Origin: Stenotrophomonas bentonitica
GTDB lineage: Bacteria > Pseudomonadota > Gammaproteobacteria > Xanthomonadales > Xanthomonadaceae
Direction: 5' to 3'
Length of the DNA: 64,000 nt
NCBI RefSeq assembly: GCF_002887735.1
Contig: NZ_PKQP01000001.1
Span: 372,001 to 436,000 of the forward strand
Of the stretch, positions 29,680-39,149 are shown piece after piece; position 1 is the stretch's first letter, and every line of letters starts with the position of its first letter. The notes under the pieces were generated by a model. It was not told the DNA's origin. It saw only the letters and a program-made list of their open reading frames with translations, and did not search any database. Both the position numbers and the translations under genes were made by a program.

Positions 29680-32481
29680 ATGAATTACAGCACCACCGCA
29701 CGTCGCAACACGCTCGCCGCTGCACTGTTCTCCGCCCTGATCGCCACCGCAGCCGCTCCGGCCATGGCACAGGATAAAGCCACGACGCTGGACAAAGTCA
29801 CCGTCACCGGCTCGCTGATTCCGCAGACCGATATCGAAACCCAGACGCCGGTGATGTCCATCACCGCGCAGGACATCCAGACCCGCGGCTTCACCAGCGT
29901 GGCCGAAGTCCTCCAGCAGTCCTCGCTGACCACCGGCGGCCTCCAGGGCGGCCAGACCTCGGCGTCCTTCACCCAGGGCGCGGAAGCCTCGGGCATGTTC
30001 GGCCTGAACCCGGGTTACACCAAGTACCTGATCAACGGCCGTCCGATGATGTCGTATCCGGCGCTGTACAACGGCGGCGATACGTTCAACAACATCAGCG
30101 GCATTCCGATCGACATCGTCGAGCGCATTGAAGTCCTGCCGGGCGGCCAGTCGTCGCTGTACGGTTCGGACGCCATCGCCGGCGTGGTCAACATCATCCT
30201 CAAGGAACGCATGGACGGTGGCAGCATCTCCGTGCGCGGCGGCACCTACACCGAAGGTGGCGGCAACAGCGTTCGCTTCAGCGGCGCGCACGGTTTCAGC
30301 GCGTTCGATGACCGCTTCAACGCACTGGTCAACGTGCAGATCGAGTCGAGCAACCCGATCTGGGGCTACCAGCGCGACCTGACCCGCACCACCAATGCCA
30401 ACGGCTACACCGCGCAGCTGCCGAGCAACGATTTCGCCGTCATCGACGCCGATACCAACCGCCTGTACATGATGGACCCGAACAACTGCGCCAACGTGGC
30501 CAGCCAGTTCGGTGGCACCACCGTGCTGGGCACCCGCCCGACCGGCCAGTCGTGCGGCACCTACTTCGGCGCCGGCTACAAGACGCTCAAGAACGGCAAG
30601 GACAGCGGCCAGTTCTATTCGGCGATGACCTTCGACGTCAACGACAACCTGCAGCTGTTCGCCGACGTGCTGTACAGCAAGGAAAAGACCGAGTACACCT
30701 CCGGCTCGAGCTACCTGTGGTGGGGCACCAAGAGCGGCATGGGCGGCTTCTACGACCAGTCCTCGGGCAAGGTGGTGAACCTGCAGCGCGCGTTCGCCCC
30801 GGAAGACATCGGTGGCCAGGGCTACAACGACGTCCTCAACAGTGACGAGAGCCGCTCCTACCAGGTGACCCTGGGCGCGAAGGGCATGGCCGGCAACTGG
30901 GACTACAGCGCCAGCTTCACCCGCGGTGAGTACAAGCTCACCGAAAACAAGTTCATGCGTTGGAAGGACCCGATCAACAACTACTTCGCCGAACACGTGC
31001 TGGGCCCGCAGCTGGGCACCACGGCCGACGGCTGGGGCATCTACAACCCGAACTACGACGCGTTCTACTCGCCGATCTCGCCGGAAGATTTCGCCAGCTT
31101 CACCGGCTACGCGACCAACCGCAGCCGTACCTGGCAGAACCTGGGCCGCGTGCAGATCACCAACGGCTCGCTGTTCTCGCTGCCGGGCGGCGATGCCGGC
31201 TTCGCCGTGGTGGTTGAAGGTGGCAGCGAAGGCTGGGACTACTCCCCCGACCAGCGCCTGCTGGACGGCCAGGTGTGGGGCTCCTCGGCCGTGGCTGGCA
31301 ATGGCCACCGCAGCAATTATGCGGTGACCTCCGAACTGCGCATGCCGGTGCTGGAGCAGGTCACGGTGACCGCTTCGGGTCGCTATGACGCGTTCAAGAT
31401 CGCCGACAACACCGTCGACAAGGCTACCTACAGCCTGGGCCTGGAATACCGCCCGATCGACAGCCTGCTGTTCCGCGGCAAGTACGGCACTGCGTTCCGC
31501 GCACCGACCCTGTCCGATGCCTTCCAGGGCAAGAGCGGGTACTACGCGGCCAACTCGACCGACTACTACCGTTGCGGCACCCTGGGCTATGCACCGGGCA
31601 ACACCGCCGACTGCCGTTACCACGACAACGTCTCGGTGTACTCCGAGCGCGCCGGCAACCCGGACCTGGAGCCGATCACGGCCGATGTCTGGAATGCAGG
31701 CGTGGTCTGGGCACCGATGGCGAACCTCTCCATCTCGGCCGACTACTACAACTGGAAGATCGAGAACGAAGTCGATACGGCCAGCACCGACCAGCTTCTG
31801 CTGGCCGAGTACTACTGCCGCAACGGCCTGCCCAACGGCTCTTCGGCCAGCTGCCAGAACGTGGCCGACTGGGTCGTGCGCGACGCCGCCGGCAACCTGA
31901 GCAGCCTGTACACCCCGAAGATGAACGTGGCTCGCCAGAACCTGCAGGCCGTGACGGTCGGCTTCAAGTATCTGCAGGACATCGGCCGCTTCGGCTCGCT
32001 GCAGTTCTCGGCCAACTACACCAACATGCTCAAGCGTGAAGTGCAGTCGCAGCCGGGTGAGGAGTTCCAGGATCTGCTGGGCAACCCGATCGCGATGTGG
32101 AACTACGACAACTTCGCCAAGGTCCGCAGCGATGCCTCCGTGGGCTGGTCGGTCGACAAGTTCACCACCACGCTGTACGCGAACTACATCGGCAAGACCC
32201 CGAACTATCTGGCCGGCATCAACGGCTATGACTATGTCCACCCGGCATCGGGCAAGGCGGCAGGCAAGTGGGGCTCGTACACCACGTACAACCTGAGCGT
32301 GAACTATCGCGCCCAGGATGACCTGACGCTGTCGGTGATGGTCAACAACGTGTTCAACAAGATGCCCGACGGCCAGGCTTACAGCTACCTGGGCACCTCG
32401 GGTGCGCCGTACAACACCGGCCTGTACAACGCGTACGGCCGTGCCGTGTACGTCCAGGCCAAGTACGACTTCGGCAAGTAA
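29680..32481 (+). CDS. TonB-dependent receptor, tandem paralogue 1
   Basis: Outer-membrane receptor of 933 residues. Signal peptide to about 30 (AAPAMA-QD); a TonB-box-like LDKVTVTGS just after; plug domain with AEVLQQSSLTTGGLQGGQT, KYLINGRPM, the LPGGQSSLYGSDAIAG and IILKERMDGG segments; then a 22-strand-type barrel ending YVQAKYDFGK. Long stretches are identical to the two following receptors, so the three arose by tandem duplication. The start ATG at 29680 gives a clean signal peptide; a TTG at 29641 is unlikely. The substrate is unknown; this large TonB family in xanthomonads often serves plant or polymer-derived nutrients, which is only background here. Confidence 0.9.
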   Translation: MNYSTTARRNTLAAALFSALIATAAAPAMAQDKATTLDKVTVTGSLIPQTDIETQTPVMSITAQDIQTRGFTSVAEVLQQSSLTTGGLQGGQTSASFTQGAEASGMFGLNPGYTKYLINGRPMMSYPALYNGGDTFNNISGIPIDIVERIEVLPGGQSSLYGSDAIAGVVNIILKERMDGGSISVRGGTYTEGGGNSVRFSGAHGFSAFDDRFNALVNVQIESSNPIWGYQRDLTRTTNANGYTAQLPSNDFAVIDADTNRLYMMDPNNCANVASQFGGTTVLGTRPTGQSCGTYFGAGYKTLKNGKDSGQFYSAMTFDVNDNLQLFADVLYSKEKTEYTSGSSYLWWGTKSGMGGFYDQSSGKVVNLQRAFAPEDIGGQGYNDVLNSDESRSYQVTLGAKGMAGNWDYSASFTRGEYKLTENKFMRWKDPINNYFAEHVLGPQLGTTADGWGIYNPNYDAFYSPISPEDFASFTGYATNRSRTWQNLGRVQITNGSLFSLPGGDAGFAVVVEGGSEGWDYSPDQRLLDGQVWGSSAVAGNGHRSNYAVTSELRMPVLEQVTVTASGRYDAFKIADNTVDKATYSLGLEYRPIDSLLFRGKYGTAFRAPTLSDAFQGKSGYYAANSTDYYRCGTLGYAPGNTADCRYHDNVSVYSERAGNPDLEPITADVWNAGVVWAPMANLSISADYYNWKIENEVDTASTDQLLLAEYYCRNGLPNGSSASCQNVADWVVRDAAGNLSSLYTPKMNVARQNLQAVTVGFKYLQDIGRFGSLQFSANYTNMLKREVQSQPGEEFQDLLGNPIAMWNYDNFAKVRSDASVGWSVDKFTTTLYANYIGKTPNYLAGINGYDYVHPASGKAAGKWGSYTTYNLSVNYRAQDDLTLSVMVNNVFNKMPDGQAYSYLGTSGAPYNTGLYNAYGRAVYVQAKYDFGK

Positions 32482-32540
32482 CCGCCGCAGGCCACACCGG
32501 CGACCGTGCAGGGCCCTGCCCTGCCGGTTCGCCATCCGGA

Positions 32541-32562
32541 ACGCCCCGAAAGGGGCGTTTCG
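32541..32562 (+). terminator. Terminator of TonB receptor 1
   Basis: 7-bp stem ACGCCCC / GGGGCGT with a GAAA loop, followed by TTCG. Modest T-run. Confidence 0.7.
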
Positions 32563-32793
32563 CGTTTGTGGGGCTGCCACGTCACCCGCGCCGCCACCGG
32601 CGCGAAAGAGGAAGCGAAACCGAGACGACGACCGCCGAAACAGTAATCGCCTTCAACCGCCACCATTCAGCACTGCGTCATCCACTCCGTTGTTACAAAT
32701 TGTTACATTTTCATACATGGCTGATTTTCAAGTACTTTTTATCGAACCTCCGGCCTTATGGCTGATGGCTATGTGACTGAGCTGTGTAAGCCT

Positions 32794-32815
32794 CGTTAAG
32801 CCCGTGTTACGTTCG
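32794..32815 (+). promoter_or_regulatory. Shared upstream motif of the TonB receptor trio, copy 2
   Basis: CGTTAAG, then CC, then CGTGTTACGTTCG, 88 bases before the start. Almost the same distance as copy 1 (86 bases). Confidence 0.65.
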
Positions 32816-32902
32816 ATGACGAAGCACGGAAAGCTTCACACGCAGATGTAATCGCTTCCATGGACGGCCCTACCCACGTCGACACCGCACTCGGGGATGC
32901 CC

Positions 32903-35710
32903 ATGTCTCGCCACAGCTCCACTCTGTCTCGCCACCCGCTGACCGCCGCCGTACTGACCGGCATGCTGCTGACCAGCGCCGTCACCGCCTTTGCCCAAGA
33001 CACCGGTACCACCAACCTGGACAAGGTCACCGTCACCGGTTCGCTGATCCCGCAGACCGAGATTGAAACCCATACCCCGGTGGTGACCATCACCGCCGAA
33101 GACATCCAGACCCGCGGCTTCACCAGCGTGGCCGATGTGCTGCAGCAGTCCTCGCTGACCACCGGCGGCCTGCAGGGCGGCCAGACCTCCGCCTCGTTCA
33201 CCCAGGGCGCTGAAGCGGCCGGCATGTTCGGCCTGAGCCCGAGCTACACCAAGTACCTGATCAACGGCCGGCCCATGCTGTCCTACCCCGCCCTGTACAA
33301 CGGCGGCGATACGTTCAACAACATCAGCGGCATCCCGATCGACATCGTCGAGCGCATCGAGATCCTGCCCGGTGGCCAGTCCTCCCTGTACGGCTCGGAT
33401 GCGATCGCCGGCGTGGTCAACATCATCCTGAAAGAGCGGATGGACGGCAGCGTGCTCAACGTGCGCGGCGGCACCTACACCGAAGGCGGCGGCAGCACCT
33501 TCCGCGTCAGCGGCGCGACCGGCTTCAACAGCGCCGACGATCGCCTCAACGTGCTGGTCAATGCCCAGTTCGAGTCGAGCAATCCGATCTGGGGCTACCA
33601 GCGCGACGTCACCAAGACGACCAATGGCAAAGGCTACACCGCCCAGGTGCCGACCAATGACTTCCTGGTCGTCAATCCGGCGGCCGGCAACGCCTACCTG
33701 ATGATGGATCCGAACCTGTGCGCCAACGTCGCCGGCCAGTTCGGTGGTACCACCGTGCTCGGCACGCGTGCGGCCGGCCAGTCCTGCGGCTCGATCTACA
33801 GCCCGGGCTACAAGACCGTCAAGAACGGCAAGGACAGCGCGCAGGTCTACAGCTCGTTCACCTTCGATGCCAGTGACAGCCTGCAGCTGTTCGGCGACGT
33901 GCTGTACAGCTATGAGGACGTGAAGTACGCCACCGGCTCCAACTACACCTGGTGGGGCACGGCCTCCGGTTACGGTCGCTTCTGGGACCAGACCAGCGGC
34001 CAGTGGATGAACCTGCAGCGCGCGTTCGCCCCGGAAGACATCAGCGCCAACGGCTACAAGGACATCCTCAACACCGACCGCAACAAGGCTTACCAGGTGA
34101 CCCTGGGGGGCCGCGGCACGCTGGGCAACTGGGATTACAGCGCCAGCTTCACCCGCGGCGAGTACAAGCTGACCGAGCGCAATTTCGTGCGCTGGGCCGA
34201 TCCGATCAACAACTACTTCGAAGAGCACGTACTGGGCCCGCAGTTGGGCACCCGCAGCGGCTACGCAGTGTTCGCGCCGAACTGGGACGCCTTCTATGCG
34301 CCGATCCCGGCCGGCGACTTCGCCACCTTCACCGGTTACACGGAGAGCCAGAGCCGCACGTGGCAGAACCTGGGCCGTTTCCAGCTCACCAACGGCACGC
34401 TGTTCTCGCTGCCCGGCGGTGATGCCGGTTTCGCCGTCGTTGCCGAAGCCGGCAGCGAAGGCTGGGATTACACCCCGGACGAGCGCCTGATGGACGGCAG
34501 CGTATGGGGCACCACCGCGGTCGCCGGTGCAGGCCATCGCAGCAACTACTCGCTGACCTCCGAGCTGCGCCTGCCGCTGCTCGACTCGCTGACCGTCACC
34601 GGTTCGGGCCGCTATGACGCCTTCAAGATCGGTGACAGCACCGTCGACAAGGCAACCTACAGTGTCGGCGTCGAGTTCCGTCCGATCGAGAGCCTGCTGT
34701 TCCGCGGCAAGTACGGCACCGCGTTCCGCGCGCCCAGCCTGTCCGATGCGTTCCAGGGCCTGAGCGGCTACTACGCCAACGGCTCCACCGACTACTACCG
34801 CTGCGGCCAGCTCGGCTATGCGCCGACCGATACCACCGGCTGCGCCTATGACAGCGTCTCGGTGTTCGGCCAGCGTGCCGGCAACCCGGACCTGGAACCG
34901 ATCACCGCCGATGTGTGGAATGCCGGCGTGGTCTGGGCACCGTTGAGCAACCTGTCCTTCTCGGTCGATTACTACAACTGGAAGATCAAGAACGAAGTCG
35001 ACACGCTGAGCTCGGACCAGCTGCTGCTGGCCGAGTACTACTGCCGCAACGGCCTGGTCAACAACACCTCGGCCAGCTGCGACAATGTCAACGAGTGGAT
35101 CACCCGTGATGCGTCCGGCGTTCTGGACGAGATCTACACCCCGAAGATGAACGTGGCCAGCCAGAACCTGCAAGCCATCACCGCCAGTGCCAAGTACGTG
35201 CAGGAACTGGGTCGTTTCGGTGCACTGCAGTTCTCCACCAACTACACCAACATGATCAAGCGCGAGCTGCAGCCGCAGCCGGGCGATGAATACCTGGACC
35301 TGCTGCGCGATCCGTACAACATGTGGATCTACGACTCCTACGCCAAGGTGCGCGCCGATGGCTCGCTGGCCTGGGCCTTGGACAAGTGGACCACCACGCT
35401 GTACTTCAACTATGTCGGCAAGACCCCGAACTACCTGGCTTACGCCGGCAACGGCTATGACTACGTGCACCCCTCGGGCGCCAAGGCTGGCAAGTGGGGT
35501 TCGTACACCACCTACAACCTGAGCGTGAACTACCGGGCAGCGGAGAACATGACCTTCTCGGTCATGGTCAACAATGTGTTCAACAAGATGCCCGACAACC
35601 AGGCGAGCAACTACCCGGGCACCTCCGGTACGCCTTACAACAATTACTTCTACAACATCTACGGCCGGGCCGTGTATGTGCAGGCCAAGTATGAATTTGG
35701 CGGGAAGTAA
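32903..35710 (+). CDS. TonB-dependent receptor, tandem paralogue 2
   Basis: 935-residue outer-membrane receptor. It has a signal peptide ending TAFA-QD, TonB-box-like LDKVTVTGS, plug and barrel ending YVQAKYEFGGK. The plug is nearly the same as in the flanking paralogues. The ATG at 32903 is chosen over the ATG at 32897 because a GGGGA site lies 5 bases before it and the resulting MSRH start matches paralogue 3 (MSRQ). The most variable stretches among the three copies are around 240-290 (after the second barrel strands) and in predicted extracellular loops, as expected if ligand preference has diverged. Own promoter motif and terminator. Confidence 0.9.
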   Translation: MSRHSSTLSRHPLTAAVLTGMLLTSAVTAFAQDTGTTNLDKVTVTGSLIPQTEIETHTPVVTITAEDIQTRGFTSVADVLQQSSLTTGGLQGGQTSASFTQGAEAAGMFGLSPSYTKYLINGRPMLSYPALYNGGDTFNNISGIPIDIVERIEILPGGQSSLYGSDAIAGVVNIILKERMDGSVLNVRGGTYTEGGGSTFRVSGATGFNSADDRLNVLVNAQFESSNPIWGYQRDVTKTTNGKGYTAQVPTNDFLVVNPAAGNAYLMMDPNLCANVAGQFGGTTVLGTRAAGQSCGSIYSPGYKTVKNGKDSAQVYSSFTFDASDSLQLFGDVLYSYEDVKYATGSNYTWWGTASGYGRFWDQTSGQWMNLQRAFAPEDISANGYKDILNTDRNKAYQVTLGGRGTLGNWDYSASFTRGEYKLTERNFVRWADPINNYFEEHVLGPQLGTRSGYAVFAPNWDAFYAPIPAGDFATFTGYTESQSRTWQNLGRFQLTNGTLFSLPGGDAGFAVVAEAGSEGWDYTPDERLMDGSVWGTTAVAGAGHRSNYSLTSELRLPLLDSLTVTGSGRYDAFKIGDSTVDKATYSVGVEFRPIESLLFRGKYGTAFRAPSLSDAFQGLSGYYANGSTDYYRCGQLGYAPTDTTGCAYDSVSVFGQRAGNPDLEPITADVWNAGVVWAPLSNLSFSVDYYNWKIKNEVDTLSSDQLLLAEYYCRNGLVNNTSASCDNVNEWITRDASGVLDEIYTPKMNVASQNLQAITASAKYVQELGRFGALQFSTNYTNMIKRELQPQPGDEYLDLLRDPYNMWIYDSYAKVRADGSLAWALDKWTTTLYFNYVGKTPNYLAYAGNGYDYVHPSGAKAGKWGSYTTYNLSVNYRAAENMTFSVMVNNVFNKMPDNQASNYPGTSGTPYNNYFYNIYGRAVYVQAKYEFGGK

Positions 35711-35739
35711 CACGATAGCCACTCAGCACTGACACCAGA

Positions 35740-35767
35740 AAGCCCCGCCGAAAGGCGGGGCTTTTTT
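35740..35767 (+). terminator. Terminator of TonB receptor 2
   Basis: 10-bp stem AAGCCCCGCC / GGCGGGGCTT with a GAAA loop, followed by T4C. Confidence 0.9.
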
Positions 35768-35957
35768 CATGCGGCATCGCACATTCGGAATGGGATTACC
35801 GGTTTCATCCCACTTGTTAATCACGGCCCTGTTCAGCAGTCAGCCCGCGGCGCAATATGAATAAAGTTTAATGTTCATCCAGCGCATTGTTTTTGAAGAT
35901 ATTTCCATAACGCCTCGCCTTCGCCGCAGACAGCCCGCGGCCATTCAGCGTATTTCA

Positions 35958-35979
35958 CGTTAAGCGCGTGTTACGTTCG
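35958..35979 (+). promoter_or_regulatory. Shared upstream motif of the TonB receptor trio, copy 3
   Basis: CGTTAAG, then CG, then CGTGTTACGTTCG, 139 bases before the start. Differs from copy 2 at one base only. Confidence 0.65.
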
Positions 35980-36118
35980 CGGCACGCCGGTACCGACTGA
36001 ACGCAGAATGAAACACCCAAGGACGGCCATGCAGGCCTGATACCGGATCGTTGTTGCACGCAATCAAGAGGTCCCATGGAAGGGAAAGCCACGACATCAC
36101 CACTACATGGGGTTGCAC

Positions 36119-38932
36119 ATGTCTCGCCAAGGTAATTCGATCTCGCGTCATCCGCTTGCCGCCGCCGTCCTCACCGGCCTGCTGCTCACCAGCGCCACCG
36201 TCTTCGCACAGGACAACGCCGCCACCAATCTCGACCGCGTCACCGTCACCGGGTCCTTGATCCCGCAGACCGAGATCGAGAACCACACACCGGTGCTGAC
36301 CGTCACCGCCGAGGACATCCAGACCCGCGGCTTCACCAGTATCTCCGAGGTGCTGCAGCAATCTTCGCTGACCACCGGCGGCCTGCAGGGCGGCCAGACC
36401 GCCGCCTCCTTCACCCAGGGTGCCGAAGCGGCCGGCATGTTCGGCCTGGACCCGGGCTACACCAAATACCTGATCAACGGCCGGCCGATGCTGCAGTACC
36501 CGGCGCTGTACAACGGCAGCGACGCGTTCAACAACCTCAGCGGCATTCCGATCGACATCGTCGAGCGCATCGAGATCCTGCCCGGCGGCCAGTCCTCGCT
36601 GTACGGCTCTGACGCCATCGCCGGCGTGGTCAACATCATCCTCAAGGAGCGCATGGATGGCGGCGTGCTCAATGTCCGCGGCGGCGCCACCACCGAAGGC
36701 GGCGGCAACAACATCCGCGTCAGCGGCGCCAGGGGCTTCAACAGCGCCGATGACCGCTTCAATGCACTGGTCAACGTGCAGTACGAAAAGAGCAACCCGA
36801 TCTGGGGCTACCAGCGCGACCTGACCCGCACCAACAACCGCGTCGGCTACAGCGCGCAGGTGCCCGCCAACGATTTCCTGGTCTATCTGCCCGCCGACAA
36901 CAACGCGTTCGTGATGATGGACCCGACCCGTTGCGCCAGCGTCGCCGGTCAGTTCGGCGGCACCACCGTGCTGGGCACGCGCGCGGCCGGCGAGTCCTGC
37001 GGCTCGGCCTACGGCGCCGGCTACCGCACGCTGAAGAACGACAAGGAGAGCAGCCAGTTCTACAGCTCGATGACGTTCGATGTGAACGACAACTTCACCC
37101 TGTTCGCCGATGCGCTGTACAGCCTGGAAGAGGTCAAGTACACGCCGGGTTCGGGGTATACGTTCTGGGGCAGCGACCTGAGCTTCGGCGCGTTCTATGA
37201 CCAGGACACCGATCAGTACATGAACCTGCAGCGCGCGTTCGCGCCTGAGGACATCGGGCCGAACGGCTACAAGGACATCCTCAACACCGACCGCAACAAG
37301 GCCTACCAGGTCACCCTGGGCGGGCGTGGCACGTTCGGCAACTGGGATTACAGCGCCAGCTTCAGCCGCGGCGAATACAAGCTGACCGAGCGCGGCTTCG
37401 TACGCTGGGCCGATGACATCGACAGCTACTTCGAGAACCGCGTGCTCGGCCCGGTGCTGGGCACCACCGATGACGGCTACCACATCTACAGCCCGAACTG
37501 GGGCGCGTTCTATTCGCAGCTGCCAGCCGGCGATTTCCAGACCTTCACCGGCTACACCTACAACCAGAGCAAGACCTGGCAGAACCTGGGCCGCTTCCAG
37601 CTCACCAACGGCTCGCTGTTCACCCTGCCCGGTGGCGATGCAGGCTTTGCCGTGGTCGCCGAAGCCGGCAGCGAAGGCTGGGACTACCGTCCGGATGAGC
37701 GCTTGATGGACGGCAGCGTGTGGGGCACCACCTCGGTGGCCGGTAATGGCCATCGCAGCAACTACGCGGTGACCTCCGAACTGCGCCTGCCGCTGATCGA
37801 CTCGCTCACCGTGACCGGCTCGGGTCGCTACGACGCCTACAAGATCGCCGACAACACCGTCGACAAGGCCACCTACAGCGTCGGCGTGGAGTTCCGTCCG
37901 ATCGAAAGCCTGCTGTTCCGTGGCAAGTACGGCACCGCGTTCCGTGCGCCGACCCTGCCCGACGCCTTCCAGGGCGAGAGCGGGTATTACGCCAACGGCG
38001 CGGTCGACTACTACCGTTGCGGCCAGCTCGGCTACGCCCCGGCCGACACCCTCGCCTGCCCGTACGGCAATGAGTCGGTGTTCGGCGTGCAGGCGGGCAA
38101 CACGGAGCTGGAACCGATCACCGCCGATGTCTGGAACGCCGGCGTGGTCTGGGCGCCGATGAACAACCTCTCGGTCTCGGTCGACTACTACAACTGGAAG
38201 ATCGACAACGAAGTCGACACCCTGAGCTCGGACCAGCTGCTGCGCGCGGAGTACTACTGCCGCAATGGCCAGGGCAACCCGACCTCGGCAAGCTGCGAGA
38301 ACGTCGCCGACTGGATCACCCGCGATGCGGCCGGCAACATCGAGCAGATCTTCACGCCCAAGCTCAACGTCGCGCGCCAGAACCTGCAGGCCCTGACGGC
38401 CAGCTTCAAGTACGTGCAGGACATCGGCCGCTTCGGCTCGCTGCAGTTCGCCAGCAACTACACCAACATCCTCAAGCGCGAGCTGCAGCCGCAGCCGGGC
38501 GACGACTATCTGGATCTGCTGCGCGACCCGTATGCGATGTGGTACTACGACGCCTATGCCAAGGTCCGTACCGATGGTTCGGTGGGCTGGGCCAAGGACC
38601 GCTGGACCACCACGCTGTACTTCAACTACATCGGCAAGACGCCGAACTACATGTCCTACCTGGGCGAGAGCTTCGACTACGTCCACCCGTCCGGTTACAA
38701 AGCCGGCAAGTGGGGCTCGTACACCACCTACAACCTCAGTGTGAACTACCGGGCGCTGGACAACCTGACCCTGTCGCTGATGGTCAACAACGTCTTCAAC
38801 AAGATGCCCGACGGCCAGGCCCACAGCTACGCAGGCAACATCGCCTCGCCGTACAACAGCAGCATCTACAACCCGTACGGTCGGGCGGTGTATGTGCAGG
38901 CCAAGTACGATTTCGGCACCAAGACCAACTGA
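36119..38932 (+). CDS. TonB-dependent receptor, tandem paralogue 3
   Basis: 937-residue outer-membrane receptor. It has a signal peptide ending TVFA-QD, then NLDRVTVTGS, plug and barrel ending YVQAKYDFGTKTN; the extra polar residues after the last strand hide the usual terminal aromatic. ATG at 36119 follows a GGGG site by 6 bases; the ATG at 36107 is less likely. Plug loops such as QYPALYNGSDAFNNLSG differ from paralogues 1 and 2 (PALYNGGDTFNNISG). Terminator at 38958. The three-copy set with separate promoters suggests related but distinct substrates. Confidence 0.9.
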   Translation: MSRQGNSISRHPLAAAVLTGLLLTSATVFAQDNAATNLDRVTVTGSLIPQTEIENHTPVLTVTAEDIQTRGFTSISEVLQQSSLTTGGLQGGQTAASFTQGAEAAGMFGLDPGYTKYLINGRPMLQYPALYNGSDAFNNLSGIPIDIVERIEILPGGQSSLYGSDAIAGVVNIILKERMDGGVLNVRGGATTEGGGNNIRVSGARGFNSADDRFNALVNVQYEKSNPIWGYQRDLTRTNNRVGYSAQVPANDFLVYLPADNNAFVMMDPTRCASVAGQFGGTTVLGTRAAGESCGSAYGAGYRTLKNDKESSQFYSSMTFDVNDNFTLFADALYSLEEVKYTPGSGYTFWGSDLSFGAFYDQDTDQYMNLQRAFAPEDIGPNGYKDILNTDRNKAYQVTLGGRGTFGNWDYSASFSRGEYKLTERGFVRWADDIDSYFENRVLGPVLGTTDDGYHIYSPNWGAFYSQLPAGDFQTFTGYTYNQSKTWQNLGRFQLTNGSLFTLPGGDAGFAVVAEAGSEGWDYRPDERLMDGSVWGTTSVAGNGHRSNYAVTSELRLPLIDSLTVTGSGRYDAYKIADNTVDKATYSVGVEFRPIESLLFRGKYGTAFRAPTLPDAFQGESGYYANGAVDYYRCGQLGYAPADTLACPYGNESVFGVQAGNTELEPITADVWNAGVVWAPMNNLSVSVDYYNWKIDNEVDTLSSDQLLRAEYYCRNGQGNPTSASCENVADWITRDAAGNIEQIFTPKLNVARQNLQALTASFKYVQDIGRFGSLQFASNYTNILKRELQPQPGDDYLDLLRDPYAMWYYDAYAKVRTDGSVGWAKDRWTTTLYFNYIGKTPNYMSYLGESFDYVHPSGYKAGKWGSYTTYNLSVNYRALDNLTLSLMVNNVFNKMPDGQAHSYAGNIASPYNSSIYNPYGRAVYVQAKYDFGTKTN

Positions 38933-38957
38933 GCCGAACCCGGGATGACACCCCCAG

Positions 38958-38982
38958 GCCCCGCCGCAAGGCGGGGCTTTTC
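38958..38982 (+). terminator. Terminator of TonB receptor 3
   Basis: 8-bp stem GCCCCGCC / GGCGGGGC with a GCAA loop, followed by TTTTCC. Confidence 0.85.
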
Positions 38983-39149
38983 CTTGCCCGCTGCCGGCCG
39001 GGGCCACGTCCGCAGTTGACCGGATCAGGCCTCTTGCCATCGGCCATGACCTTCGACACCCTTGCAGGCCGGGCCGGCGGCGTATCGTCTGGCCCACAGG
39101 CTCTTCGGGGCCATTCCTGCACGACTTTTCCGGCCTGGAGGCCAATCAC

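Larger units (their letters stand above)
32482..32902 (+). other. Intergenic region, receptor 1 to receptor 2
   Basis: 421 bp without a gene. It holds the receptor 1 terminator (32541-32558), a Lys/Arg-coding-like but unsupported stretch, an AT-rich block with two TGTTACA copies 10 bases apart (32691-32697 and 32701-32707), and the shared receptor motif (32794-32815). It therefore serves as terminator plus a separate promoter region for receptor 2. Confidence 0.6.
35711..36118 (+). other. Intergenic region, receptor 2 to receptor 3
   Basis: 408 bp without a gene. It contains the receptor 2 terminator (35740-35767), an AT-rich stretch at about 35810-35910, and the shared motif at 35958-35979. 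The leader after the motif is about 50 bases longer than in the other two copies. Confidence 0.6.

Noticed and set aside
29677..32580. Very long open frame on the minus strand opposite TonB receptor 1 (also opposite receptors 2 and 3).
   Set aside because: High-GC codon bias keeps the antisense frame open. The translation is Val/Ala/Gly/His-rich without domains, and the plus-strand proteins are clear receptors.
32690..32707. Two TGTTACA copies, similar to the core of the palindromes near 58100 and 58191.
   Set aside because: They are direct repeats, not palindromes, and lie in an AT-rich stretch near a different promoter type; the match is probably chance.
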